Shown piece by piece: positions 39,087 through 48,871 of a DNA stretch of 64,000 nucleotides (its first letter is position 1; each line of letters begins with the position of its first letter). The notes under the pieces were generated by a model. The model was not told the origin of the DNA. It searched no databases and saw only the letters and a list, made by a program, of their open reading frames with translations. Where the stretch lies: NCBI GenBank assembly GCA_964035545.1, contig OZ037770.1:6758229-6822228 (forward strand). The letters are read 5' to 3'. Made by a program: the position numbers and the translations under genes. The DNA is from Bugula neritina. Lineage: Eukaryota > Bryozoa > Gymnolaemata > Cheilostomatida > Bugulidae.

Positions 39087-41886
39087 GAAACGAGCAGACT
39101 GAAAAGTATAGAGTGAAAAGTAAACACACCTCATGGTGAAGACGATATGCTTTATTCCATCGATCAGATACCTGACAGAATCCATCACAAGTGTAGCCAG
39201 TAAGAGCTTCATCCACACACGATCTCCATCTGCATATGTATGTAGTGTATACAGTGTGTGTAGTGTGTGTACTGTGTGTAGTGTGCGCACTGTGTGTAGT
39301 GTGTAGTATATGTAGTGCGTGTAGTATATGTAGTGCGTGTAGTATATGTAGTATGTGTAGTATATGTAGTGTGTGTAGTATATGTAGTGCATGTAGTATG
39401 TGTAGTATATGTAGTATGTGTAGTGCATGTAGCGCGTGTAATTTGTAGTTCATATACAGCTTGTGTAATGAATGTAGTGCATTATACAATGTGACAATGA
39501 AAGGCATGCTGGAAATATGCAAGTAAAAAAGAATATTTCAATTTATAACTAAAATACAGTAAGTCTAACACATTGACTTTAGTATTTATGGAGCCATCTA
39601 GCTGTTAGAATGTGTGCAACTCACTGAGCTATGTTGGAGCAGTCAGACGACGTGTTGTAGGTGAGATGTTCACAGGATAGAGTGTCGGCCATTCTACATC
39701 CTGTCAATGAGTAGCATCTTACTATACTATATTAGCAGAGTACATAGTTATACTATACTGTAATACTACTGTAGCATTAATGTAGCTATACTGTAGTAAT
39801 TATAAGACTAGAATACTGTAAACATATTTTTAGTTGCAATGATAAAATTATTCTTAATGATACAATCATTGAAATAAGAGAAGTTTACAATGACTGGCAG
39901 ATACATAGAATTTCTTAAAGAATGACGAGATGCAATGCTGCCCCCTTATTCATGCTGACTTAGATTGGTTCAAATACCATCTAGACTGCAGATCAAGCTG
40001 TAGGATATCTGTACAAAGGTTCCACGTCAAGTATAAATGTATACATAATTGTGTGCTTTAATCTCCGGTGAGCATAAATCCCACTCCAGTTTTAATAAAC
40101 TATTGATTTATGTACAGATTAGAGACTTGCATGGCCGGAAGAATATGGCTTCCAATATATATCTCACCTATGTGACATTGGAGCACTAGCTATGTTACTG
40201 CAAGTGGTGGATACAGCGAGCTGCACTATGTTACTGCAAGTGGTGGATACAGAATACTGCATTATGTTATTACAAGTGGTGGATACAGAATACCTACTGC
40301 ATTATATGTTATTGCAAGTGGTGGATATAAATTGTACACTAACCATCCTCACAGTTGACCCTCCACCACTCATTGATAGTGTTGGCCTCAGTGGATACGG
40401 CAGGGGAGTATAAGTAACTGACTTTCTCAAACACAGAGCCATCAGCCAGTTCACAATCGAAGTAGCAGCCCAGCACTCTCCTGGCAGCCCTGTGTGTACA
40501 AGGTAAGTGTAGGTAGTGTCTGTGTGTGTACAAGGTAAGTGTAGGTAGTGTCTGTGTGTGTACAAGGTAAGTGTAGGTATTGTCTGTGTGTGTACAAGGT
40601 AAGTGTAGATAGTGTCTGTGTGGGTACAAGGTAAGTGTAGGTAGTGTCTGTGTGTGTACAAGGTAAGTGTAGGTAGTGTCTGTGTGTGTACAAGGTAAGT
40701 GTAGGTATTGTCTGTGTGTGTACAAGGTAAGTGTAGATAGTGTCTGTGTGGGTACAAGGTAAGTGTAGGTAGTGTCTGTGTGTGTACAAGGTAAGTGTAG
40801 GTATTGTCTGTGTGTGTACAAGGTAAGTGTAGGTAGTGTCTGTGTGTGTACAAGGTAAGTGTAGATAGTGTCTGTGTGGGTACAAGGTAAGTGTAGGTAG
40901 TGTCTGTGTGTGTACAAGGTAAGTGTAGGTAGTGTGTGTGTGTACAAGGTAAATGTAGGTAGTGTCTGTGTGTGTACAAGGTAAGTGTAGGTGGTGTCTG
41001 TGTGTGTACAAGGTAAGTGTAGGTAGTGTCTGTGTGTGTACAAGGTAAGTGTAGGTAGAGTCTGTGTGTGTACAAGGTAAGTGTAGGTAGTGTCTGTGTG
41101 TGTACAAGGTAAGTGTAGGTAGTGTCTGTGTGTGTACAAGGTAAGTGTAGGTAGTGTCTGTGTGTGTACAAGGTAAGTGTAGATAGTGTCTGTGTGTGTA
41201 CAAGGTAAGTGTAGGTAGTGTATGTGTGTGTACAAGGTAAGTGTAGGGAGTGTCTGTGTGTGTACAAGGTAAGTGTAGGTAGTGCATGTACAACAGGTAG
41301 GTATATATTACAAGGTTTATACAGAAGGCAAGTACATGTATATATGGATAGCATTGTAAGTACATGATAGGTATGATACATACTACAAGTTATTCCAATC
41401 TAATTATTCTAGCATACTCTGTCACATCATCCAACGCTTATGCTGAATAAAACATAAAGGCTTGAGAGCTAGAGCCTAGAGCTAATAACTTATACATATT
41501 GTGTGGTAAGGAGCCATAGTGGTTACTGGTTTTGGCAGTTGGGGTTCCTATCAACTATCCAGTTGAGCAGTTGGTGATATCAGGAGGGGCACATCAAAGC
41601 CCTCCCACCATGCCGCCAAAATTGTGTGAGACAATTCTTAGCCTACGAAACTTTACCCTTTGGTATCCCATAGAAATTGCGACAATAAACAAAAACCCAA
41701 TAAGTTGCATGTAAGCAATCTTGCAGATTCGTTACGCTTACACTCTATTAGATAGTTTTACTGTTATATGAAAGACTACATACGTGCAGGTCCTTTCCCC
41801 AACCTGTAAGGAGCTCTCATCAGGTAGAAGAGGTGAGGCTAGGGACGTGAAGAAGGGAGTTACTTGCTGGTCACATTCCGAACAAA
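20850..41886 (-). CDS. Giant modular cysteine-rich extracellular protein (about 40 exons)
   Basis: Small exons share strand and phase from 41886 down to a stop at 20850. First ones, phase-checked: 41886-41784, 40489-40344, 39700-39625, 39229-39130, 38198-38038, 37769-37609, 37260-37099, 36897-36795; the rest are listed in the sub-entries, approximate to a few bases. Two module marks recur: an exon opening with C-x2-C (CSECDQQ, CEYCDES, CTSCQST, CSVCRQQ) and an exon with W-x2-C then C-x2-C or C-x3-C ([88 protein letters not shown]). Many N-x-S/T sites, Thr/Ser linkers and a hydrophobic end point to a secreted or surface protein. I recognise no named domain. No start codon or signal peptide was found; extra 5' exons may lie between 42 and 49 kb. 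It could be two adjacent genes, but every resolved phase fits one. Confidence 0.8.
22183..22268. repeat. cctaccctgtccaac short array
   Basis: About five copies of a 15- to 20-bp ccctaccctgtccaac unit, intronic. Confidence 0.8.
23200..23776 (-). CDS. SEA-like segment of the Cys-rich gene (two exons)
   Basis: Exons about 23776-23620 and 23390-23200 encode a stretch with alternating strands and a helix: [19 protein letters not shown], then [38 protein letters not shown], and a tail of Ser/Thr. Pattern and length resemble the ferredoxin-like SEA/SEA-like extracellular domains. No GSVVV-type autoproteolysis motif is seen; GSIKVEF occupies the comparable place. It follows a mucin-like linker. The intron between the two exons carries a SINE. 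Confidence 0.55.
23464..23610 (+). mobile_element. tRNA-derived SINE, copy 1
   Basis: Starts 'cagccgtggtttaggggtta' (A-box-like), then 'gggtttgagccc' (B-box-like), then a body 'aaaggtcattggtg...gcatccagtcataattgct'. The same order occurs at 33061 and 60764. Truncated relative to the 60.8 kb copy. Confidence 0.8.
24040..24352. repeat. 24-bp minisatellite (tagcctagcaactgtattaactag) at a splice donor
   Basis: About 13 copies. It ends exactly at the donor of the Thr-rich exon (minus strand, about 24352). Confidence 0.92.
24353..28176 (-). CDS. Distal modules and second Thr/Ser linker of the Cys-rich gene
   Basis: Exons, approximate: 28176-28076, 27749-27560, 26357-26218, 25981-25745, 25135-25018, 24698-24353. 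They include [31 protein letters not shown] and [16 protein letters not shown]. The last exon starts Cys-containing and ends in a mucin-like [20 protein letters not shown] tract, directly before the SEA-like segment, as is common for cleavable surface glycoproteins. A foldback element lies in the intron between the 27.6 and 26.3 kb exons. Confidence 0.75.
26725..27541. mobile_element. 817-bp foldback element: about 400-bp arms, 28-nt loop
   Basis: The left arm begins 'cgacatttcacaaatgtcaa' and ends 'ttaaccgtatttca' (27125). The right arm begins 'tgaaatacggttaa' (27154) and ends 'ttgtgaaatgtcg' (27541). Matching includes inner blocks such as gatacggcccagt/actgggccgtatc and the stretch with ataatgtacatagtaaca. 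The arms differ at a few positions only. The ends are built from repeated caattcccaaattgac-type motifs. No reading frame. It lies 18 bp from a splice donor of the Cys-rich gene. Confidence 0.9.
28337..28555. repeat. Degenerate 'gatagtagactgaatatagac' array
   Basis: About 220 bp of imperfect units of 16-21 bp with the core tagactg/tagatag, intronic. Confidence 0.7.
28562..36897 (-). CDS. Middle modules of the Cys-rich gene
   Basis: Exons, approximate: 36897-36795, 36686-36560, 36459-36378, 36200-36076, 35902-35786, 35104-35007, 34899-34707, 34535-34443, 34030-33851, 33461-33394, 32956-32747, 32507-32481, 31773-31695, 31473-31302, 30686-30609, 30156-30050, 29813-29640, 29412-29325, 29185-29093, 28638-28562. 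Each is flanked by ag/gt. At least three repeats of the module can be followed by the W-x2-C exon. Sizes of 80-200 bp and the even spread of Cys suggest disulphide-stabilised helical repeats. Function unknown. Confidence 0.75.
29828..30032. repeat. 21-bp minisatellite filling a whole intron
   Basis: Unit cttactctactgtatactgta, about 9-10 near-identical copies. The enclosing intron runs from about 29814 to 30049, so little besides the array and splice signals remains. The unit's minus strand reads gagtaagtacag, similar to the intron's own 5' splice site (cagtaagtg). Confidence 0.93.
30725..31290. repeat. Minisatellite of acagtaacgtataacacagtat type
   Basis: About 560 bp of units of roughly 45-50 bp combining cagtattatactacag, tattacattacag and taacgtataac. 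It runs to within about 15 bp of the exon donor at 31301. Confidence 0.9.
31896..32046. repeat. Dispersed repeat, permuted copy 2
   Basis: Block B (atgctcagcaatgac...gtcacttgagctc) then block A (gaaacagctgctgtccacag), the reverse of the order at 12499-12653. Followed directly by a (TA)n tract. Confidence 0.75.
32050..32146. repeat. (TA)n microsatellite
   Basis: About 95 bp of nearly pure TA, intronic. Similar tracts occur at 34211-34285 and 51858-51957. Confidence 0.98.
33061..33262 (+). mobile_element. tRNA-derived SINE, copy 2
   Basis: Same head (cagccgtggtctgggggtta) and body (ggtcattggtgatgttaaga, gctcctgtgcc) and the same tail (actataaactggtgtgag) as the 60.8 kb copy, about 200 bp long. 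It lies in an intron of the Cys-rich gene. Confidence 0.85.
33660..33752. repeat. 23-bp array (tttatgatacagggtagtagaag), 4 copies
   Basis: Four near-perfect tandem copies, intronic. Confidence 0.9.
34211..34285. repeat. (TA)n microsatellite
   Basis: About 75 bp of pure TA in an intron of the Cys-rich gene. Confidence 0.98.
34530..34680. repeat. aaatctacatacacattata array next to an acceptor
   Basis: Copies of an about 20-bp unit and a related ctataaatacatattagata unit fill the intron between two exons of the Cys-rich gene (about 34536-34706). Confidence 0.85.
35185..35390. repeat. 31-bp minisatellite (gtcagtcactgagttg core)
   Basis: About 6-7 copies of agaggtgtcagtcactgagt plus tg(g/a)ca(c/g)tca(t/a)c, intronic. 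Confidence 0.9.
36905..37080. repeat. 20-bp array (cagtaatacgatatatcata)
   Basis: About 9 copies filling most of the intron between the exons at 36897 and 37099. Confidence 0.92.
37099..37260 (-). CDS. Thr/Ser-rich linker exon of the Cys-rich gene (first)
   Basis: An exon coding [18 protein letters not shown] and similar, ending [16 protein letters not shown]. It is likely an O-glycosylated mucin-like spacer between module groups. Phase 1 at both ends, so it can be skipped or inserted without a frameshift. The intron just upstream of it (37261-37608) is almost all 20-bp array. Confidence 0.85.
37270..37600. repeat. 20-bp minisatellite filling a whole intron
   Basis: About 17 copies of acatacaggtataaggtgtg occupy nearly all of intron 37261-37608. 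Period 20 gives open frames that look like long proteins on the minus strand but are repeat artefacts. Confidence 0.95.
39030..39085. repeat. (CAGA)n microsatellite
   Basis: About 14 copies of cagacaga-type tetranucleotide, intronic. Confidence 0.97.
39236..39450. repeat. gtgtagtatatgtagt array at an acceptor
   Basis: About 14 degenerate 15- to 16-bp units lie immediately upstream (minus strand) of the acceptor for the exon starting at 39229. Confidence 0.9.
40195..40325. repeat. tgttactgcaagtggtggataca array, about 4 copies
   Basis: Units of about 32 bp (tgcactatgttactgcaagt, ggtggatacagaata) next to the donor at 40343. Confidence 0.85.
40491..41288. repeat. 32-bp minisatellite, about 25 copies, at an acceptor
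   Basis: Unit tgtctgtgtgtgtacaaggt plus aagtgtaggtag, spacing 32 bp. The minus-strand end of each unit (ttgtacacacacag) copies the 3' splice site used at 40490 (tgtacacacag/GG). On the plus strand each unit has CAAG/GTAAGT, a near-perfect 5' splice-site match antisense to the gene. Overlapping 300-residue frames here are artefacts. Confidence 0.95.
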
Positions 41887-42377
41887 CTAAATCAGGAAAA
41901 TTTTCAATCAAGTACAATACAGTGTGCTATATATGTCCATGGAGCTATATAACAATCTATTTGCAAGAGTGCTACACTTTCGACTGCAAAGTCTACAAAG
42001 CTTTAAAGAGGTTACAAAGTAGGTAAACTGCAGTTGGGAACAAAATAGCGAGTTATTAGTTGGATTAACAAGATTAATCTGAGTCATCAACTTCCTCTCA
42101 ACATCCTCCACCTCCAAAAGTCAAACAACATTTAAATCTATAAAGAAAGTTGTTCAGAAACAGCAAAGCTGTAACTCAAATTAAAATTTGTTGCAAAAGA
42201 AATGATTAGAATTGAGGAACATATAAAATGTTGAATACGAGCACTATCATATGACAACATCTTTGGAATATTCTTATATTATGTAATGACGTTATGTTGC
42301 TGTTTCCCAAGCTACTAGGATGACTGAGAAATTTCAGTCCAAAATTTAGCATAATTGAGTAAATTTATTATTCCAAG

Positions 42378-42640
42378 ATGAGATATAAGGTAGGATATAA
42401 GGTAGGATATAAGGTAGGGTATAAGATAGGGTATAGGGTAGGGTATAGGGTAGGGTATATGGTAGGGTATAAGATGGGATATAAGGTAGGATATAAGGTA
42501 GGATATAAGGTAGGATATAAGGTAGGGTATAGGGTAGGGTATATGATAGGGTATAAGATAGGATATAAGATAGGATATAAGATAGGATATAAGATAGGAT
42601 ATAAAGTAAGATATAAGCTAGAATATAAACTAGGATGCAG
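42378..42640. repeat. 12-bp array (ggatataaggta)
   Basis: About 22 copies; variants gggtat and agataggat alternate. Confidence 0.95.
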
Positions 42641-44150
42641 GGAGACTAAATAGTTTCTCTGCAAAGTAGAAGATAAACATGCACTTCAAATTTAAATCGG
42701 AATGTGAATAATTTCTAAATTAACTTGGGGCACATTAAAACATTTGGATATCATAACTAGCAAGTGTGTCAAAGCAAAGAGCAGTAATTACTAAGTTTAT
42801 TTCCACATCCAGCAACACTAATGAATTAATTAGCCGCTATTGGAAGTAGCATACCCTGTTTCATCACATACTAGAAGGTTGATGATATCAGCAGATAACT
42901 CGTTCTACCACCACAGAGATTATGTAATGGTGAGATTCACCAGAACTTAACACTGGAGATTAAAGATCTCTAGCTGAACATGAGTTAATTAGGATTAGAT
43001 GGTGACATGCTAATACCTCAGTACCTGGCACTTACTATAATATCTTTACACAACAAATACAATCCTAGCTAATCACACATATAACACTATATATACAAAT
43101 AAACCATCATATGACTTAAATATAATAATCAGGTATTGCAACACTTTCACATGATGTGTTATATTATACCATAGAATATATTCCCCAACTTATTAATGAA
43201 GTTAAAGATGAAAGGCCAAGAGGAAACTGACTGAGAAATAAAAAGGTCTGTGTTCTAAATGAGAAATATAGCAAGTTTGAGCTTTAAAAGAATTTCGACC
43301 AGCACCCCAAGACAAAGGTCATAAATGCAATTAGAGAACACAGGCTATTGGAATGTAACATTATTTGAAGCTAAGCTTATTGCAGCCTATTAAGGTTGAG
43401 TCATGTCTCATTACGTATACATTGTGACATTACATAATCTACTGAGAGGGTATAATATTATACTCACGGTTTCCAGCTTGAGTCAAGCTAAAATAAAGGA
43501 CATAAATATTAATAAACAAGCCTCCAGCACTGATTACTTCAGAGTAACCACATGAAATGTAGGAAGAGATAACTTCCTTTTTAGGCTACCACATAATTAA
43601 CATGTAATGAGATGAATTGTGTACAAAGCATAAGATAGATAGCTTCCCCATAGCTTCCACTGCGTTATATGTGTTATATGTGTACATGTGCAGTGCATGC
43701 AGCATTGCGATGTTATGGTGCTTATTGTATACTCAAGATATAACATACTCATGATATGTACCCATGATATATACTCATGGTCAAGGTTGGGGTAATTGTA
43801 ATTAATTACATTCATACATAATTGACCCCAATCCTGTTCATAGTATAAACTCATGGTATTTACTCATAGTATAAACTCATGATACAGCCTACTATTTAGT
43901 ATATATATATTAAACATATATATCTGCTAATAGACACACTGATATATTACCTTATAAGTGACAAGAGTAGAAGCCCACCTAAAACAAACAAAACTGTTTG
44001 TATCAAAAACAGCATTGAAGCATTTATACAAAATACCTGCAAATTTAAATTTATAAAAAAAGCAACAATTTGCATCAACATTTTACAAAAATTATACTGA
44101 TGAGTTATAAATTTTCAAAAGAACTTTAAATTGCAAAGAATAACTATTTT

Positions 44151-44495
44151 AGAGTAAGTATTTAGTATAAATGTTTAGAGTAAGTATTTAGTATAAATGT
44201 TTAGAGTAAGTATTTAGTATAAATGTTTAGAGTAAGTATTTAGTATAAATGTTTAGAGTAAGTATTTAGTATAAATGTTTAGAGTAAGTATTTAGTATAA
44301 ATGTTTAGAGTAAGTATTTAGTATAAATGTTTAGAGTAAGTATTTAGTATAAATGTTTAGAGTAAGTATTTAGTATAAATGTTTAGAGTAAGTATTTAGT
44401 ATAAATGTTTAGAGTAAGTATTTAGTATAAATGTTTAGAGTAAGTATTTAGTATAAATGTTTAGAGTAAGTATTTAGTATAAATGTTTAGAGCAA
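44151..44495. repeat. 26-bp minisatellite, 13 nearly identical copies
   Basis: Unit agagtaagtatttagtataa plus atgttt. The copies are identical except at the final edge (agagcaag), far more uniform than the other arrays. Confidence 0.97.
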
Positions 44496-45189
44496 GTATT
44501 AGAAGCAAGCCCAGGCAGGACATACCCAAAGAAACGAGGTGAGAGGATAGAATCATATCTGAACTCTTCCAGTGTATTATCTTATATGACATGAAACTCA
44601 GCAAAACCAAGTCTTATAAAAACTCACTAATCCAAATTACTCGCCAGAACAAATTAATTTCCTGTCACCATGACAACCACACAGTTATGTTGGACTCTTT
44701 GAAGTCACATTTTAGCTGATGGCACTCAAACAGAAGCCACCCTAAAAGAGTTTGGATCACAGACTAAATGGAGGGATTATGCTGTCAACAGAGATTATGG
44801 TGATGAATATGCAGCCAAATGGGAGCTAGCGTTTTACTCAGCTTAGAGATACCTGCAAGAACCTGTTTTCTTAGTCACTAAATCTCTATAGTTGATATTC
44901 TATTTGGCTTTGAGGTGTGCAGATCATTGTGACATGAATTATATAGTGAAGGGTTAAGTAGTGCCACAGTAGACAATGTGTACTACATGTGTCACTACAT
45001 GCTCTACTTGTACCACCACATACCCTACTTGTACCACAATGTATACAATTGTTACATCACACACACTACATGTATGCCATGACCACACACCACATGTGTC
45101 ACTGCACACACTGAACACAGCACTATGGGCCTCTAATATGATATAATCACCATGTACCATTGTAACACAATACCTATATAATACATACA

Positions 45190-45292
45190 TATAACAAGAC
45201 TGTATAGAATAATACTGTATAGAATAATACTGTATATAATATAGAGTAATACTGTATAGAATAATACTGTATAGAGCAACACTGTATAGAAT
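45190..45292. repeat. actgtatagaata short array interrupted by an element
   Basis: About 6 copies of aatactgtatagaat; one further copy (actgtatagaata) lies just past the element that ends at 46231. Confidence 0.85.
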
Positions 45293-45293
45293 A

Positions 45294-46231
45294 TGTGATG
45301 GCTGCTGTCATTTTTGGTCTCTTGGGGGTCATTCAAGATTTTTACTTTTTAATGTGGATGAATAGAGTAGGACTTTGTGATCACATTGCACTTTAAATTT
45401 TTAAAATCAGTCAAATAGAACCAGAAATATTCCAGGTTATACACACAGCCGTCCACAACAAACGACTTTTATTATTGCGAGTAATCAACAGTCAAAGTTC
45501 GGTGACTCAAAATTGTACTAAATTCGTTGTTTATCTACCTAGCAACAGTGTCTTCAATTAGCTCCATCAGCCCAAAAGTTAGTTACCAGGGGTGGTTTTT
45601 TATGCTGATCATGAAAATGTCAATTTAAAATTCATATCTGCAATATCTTAATCAATATTTCAGAGTTGAGTTCAGTATAATGAGAACATTTTGATAATTA
45701 TTCTGAGAGATTATACTATAATGCCACGTGGTTTCATAATAAAATCTAACTCTTTTGTATCACTGTTGTCACCAAGTTCATCATTACTATTATCACCACT
45801 ACTCTTCAGTCCTTGTCTTTAAATTTCAATGTAGAAACATTTTTTTAAATTGTCAATATCTGTTATCTATTAACTTGCAGCGCGATTCAGTCGCCATGTT
45901 TATTATTAGTAACAATTCTCAGTCAGATTATACTTAACTACGTTGCGCTCTACACTGCGCCGCTATTTTAGCTATTGTTAGAGGCTGTGCCATTATGCTG
46001 TAATCACGTGACCAGCTTGCCAACCATGGAATGGCTCATTAAAACACCAATCATTCATAAACCATAGCATATATCATAAAACTGATTGGACAGCTGGAAA
46101 GAGCACATGTTAATTGACTATTACACACTAAAAGCTAAAATTGACCTGTTTATGACAACTATAGATAAAACCCTTTATAACTAACAATAGCGAATAATGC
46201 CAAGAGACCAAAACTGACGGGAGCCATCACA
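45294..46231. mobile_element. 938-bp non-autonomous element with about 32-bp TIRs, TA target
   Basis: Left end tgtgatggctgctgtcattt plus ttggtctcttgg. The right end, inverted, reads tgtgatggctcccgtcagtt plus ttggtctcttgg. TA flanks both ends (45292-45293 and 46232-46233). It is inserted in the actgtatagaata array, which continues on both sides. No transposase frame. Confidence 0.85.
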
Positions 46232-48185
46232 TATTACTGTATAGAATAAGACTAAAAATATAACAACACGTTGCATAATACATGTCATTATTTGAATCCA
46301 CATTCCCAGCTAGAGTTGCAAGCTTCAGGTTGGAAGCTGCTGCTGTACATAAATAACTGGCAAAAAATCTACAGGAGTTGTCTTGCCTACATACTACTGC
46401 TTCATAGTGTTGAACCACCAGTTTACTACATGCAGATCTTACAAATATGTTATTGGCTTATCAGATCTGCTACTGTTTCCTGAATATCGGGAAATAATTG
46501 GAGTTTAGGAAAAATATTATGAAAGATCTGCTTTATTGGCTGTTAAAACTATAAAAAATGGTAGACCTAACAGCATGGGTCCCATCTTGTACCTTATTAC
46601 CAGCAGCACTGGATTATATGTAATGCAAGTTGATTGAACAGCAACACTGGGATGTGAGTTTTAAAACCAAATGTCTATTTAAATGCGCTGTGTTCCATTC
46701 TATACTCAATCCTGTGTTTCAGATGCCATGTGTCGTTGGGAAACACTAATTATTTGATGCAATTCATAAGGAGGTTGTGTTACCAGGCTAGGAGCATCTG
46801 CGCTGGTACTGAATGTTAATCTAATCCCCCTCAGCCTTTCACATGACTAGTTACAAGGCATTAGTCATAGTCTCAGTGCAGATAGCAGCTTACAACATCC
46901 TCTTAATACTACCAGATTATAGATTTCAAGAAATTAAAGGTATTCATTGAAGATTGTAAGGATATAATTTTCTTTCTGCTATATTATTATCTTTTAGTTG
47001 ATGATATTGGCTGAGAAAACACAATTATGTTATGATAATGGCCAGCATATTAACATGACTTGCAATTATAATAATGTAATATGTAGCTATACACACTATT
47101 TTGAATTAATTTATTGAAATAGATTGTGAATTCTGTAGTTATGATTGGAATCTTTAAGCAACAAAGAGACAATTAATTATCAAGACAGCCATATAAATGG
47201 GTGACTAATAAGAAGTCATGCAACTACTAATCAGTTTCAATCACATTATAACAAGTAGAGCCAAGTATTAGGATGAATTCAGTGGAGAACCCAACTATTT
47301 GTCAACTCAATGAAGGTACAAGAATTTAATTCAGTGACAAGTGCAAATGAGACTACTAAGTGTTACCTACTGCAATAATTCATCGATGAATGAATTGAAA
47401 ACAGTTCTATATCGCTCTAGAATTAACTGTTAAGAGTTCTTATCTAGCAAAAAGTTTTATGTATTTGAGTCTTCTAACCTTTCAATTTTGTTTCTATTAT
47501 TGAGTAGACCTGGATGTTAATACTTTGTTCTGAGGAGGGAACAACCCTCTAAATAGTTACTGTAATAACTAAACCAAATTGAATTGGGCCATATTTACTT
47601 AATTTATTATTTACTATTACTCTCAATGTATGCACAGAAATAGGCACCCTAATAGGAAGAATTCTACCCATGACTATAACTTTGAGTTACTTTGAATTCA
47701 TGCACCATTCCAGCTTAAAACACATGTGGAGGGACATATAATTATGGAGTATATATAAGAACGTATAATATCTTTCAAATAATGCATGTGAGTTACAACA
47801 GAAATTAACATATCAACTTTTGCAATGAAAATTGATTAATATAATTATATATAAAGCTATTGAACTGTTTCAGCCACAACAGCTGCATGTACCAACTTAA
47901 AACATGTTGATGAAGATCAGTTGCGAACTATATAAAGTAGCACTAAGATCTCCTCTCTATTGCCTTACATATATACACACTGCTAGTAAATAGCAATACC
48001 CATTAGATTCCAAAACCTAATGTAGGGTATATTGTTATTAGCTTCGGTGCTCTTATATTTTACAAGATTTAAATACATGTATAAACATACAAATAAATAT
48101 AAACTAAACAAAATAAATTTCCAAACTGCTTTTCATGCGAAAGATCTAGATTTCAGACCAGTTCTCTTGCCCATCCATCACCAAA

Positions 48186-48229
48186 AAGAGGCTACATACG
48201 CTTGACCCTTTTAGCGTATGTAGCCTCTT
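48186..48229. repeat. Perfect 17-bp inverted repeat with 10-nt loop
   Basis: Arms aagaggctacatacgct and agcgtatgtagcctctt around tgaccctttt. Followed by a TA/CA/CACG simple repeat. Confidence 0.9.
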
Positions 48230-48239
48230 ATATATATGT

Positions 48240-48254
48240 ATACACACACACACA

Positions 48255-48286
<32 letters not shown>

Positions 48287-48298
48287 CACACACATATA
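48240..48298. repeat. Alternating purine-pyrimidine tract (CACG)n/(CA)n/(TA)n
   Basis: tatatatgtatacacacaca then about nine cacg/cgca repeats and cacacacatata. Fully alternating, so capable of Z-DNA. Confidence 0.9.
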
Positions 48299-48509
48299 AA
48301 GTCTTCTATGGTATTATACATTACCAAATTAGGGAGTTGTCTTTCCAAAAACTAATGTAAAGTTTTGTGTTCCGTTGCAAAACAATTTATTGCAGTGATT
48401 ATAAAATCATTGCAGTTGCTACAATTGTGCCAGGGCTTGAAGTAGAACTTTTATAAAATTCTGGCCGGCATCTCCATTAAAAAACTATATTTAAATTGCT
48501 GCGAGCTTA

Positions 48510-48870
48510 TATTATATACTATATCTGCTCTCTATGAGCTTATATATACTATGTGTGCCCTATATAATCTCAGATATATACTATATGTGCCCCCTACAAG
48601 CTTGTATTTACTTGTTGTGCCCCTTCAAGCTTATAAATACTATATACATGCCATCTATTAGCTCATATACTATTTATGTGCCCCCTATGAGCTTGTATAT
48701 ACTATATGTGCCCCCTATGAGCTAATATACATTATATGTGCCCCCTATGAGCTTGTATATATTATATGTGCCCCCTATGAGCTTATATATACTATGCGTG
48801 CTTTATATGAGTTGATACATATTATATGTGCCCCCTATGAGCTTGTATATATTATATGTGCCCCCCATGA
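48510..48870. repeat. 30-bp minisatellite (gagcttatatatactatatgtgccccctat)
   Basis: About 12 imperfect copies, ending at the left edge of the MITE at 48872. Confidence 0.92.
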
Positions 48871-48871
48871 G

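Noticed and set aside
40302-41381. Overlapping minus-strand frames of 298-359 residues ([12 protein letters not shown] type)
   Set aside because: Translation of the 32-bp minisatellite in all three frames. Only the last 146 bp (40344-40489) is a real exon.
43465-43977. Two micro-exons (20 and 28 nt) upstream of the Cys-rich gene
   Set aside because: Splice-like flanks, but phases fail to connect with each other and with the exon at 41886.
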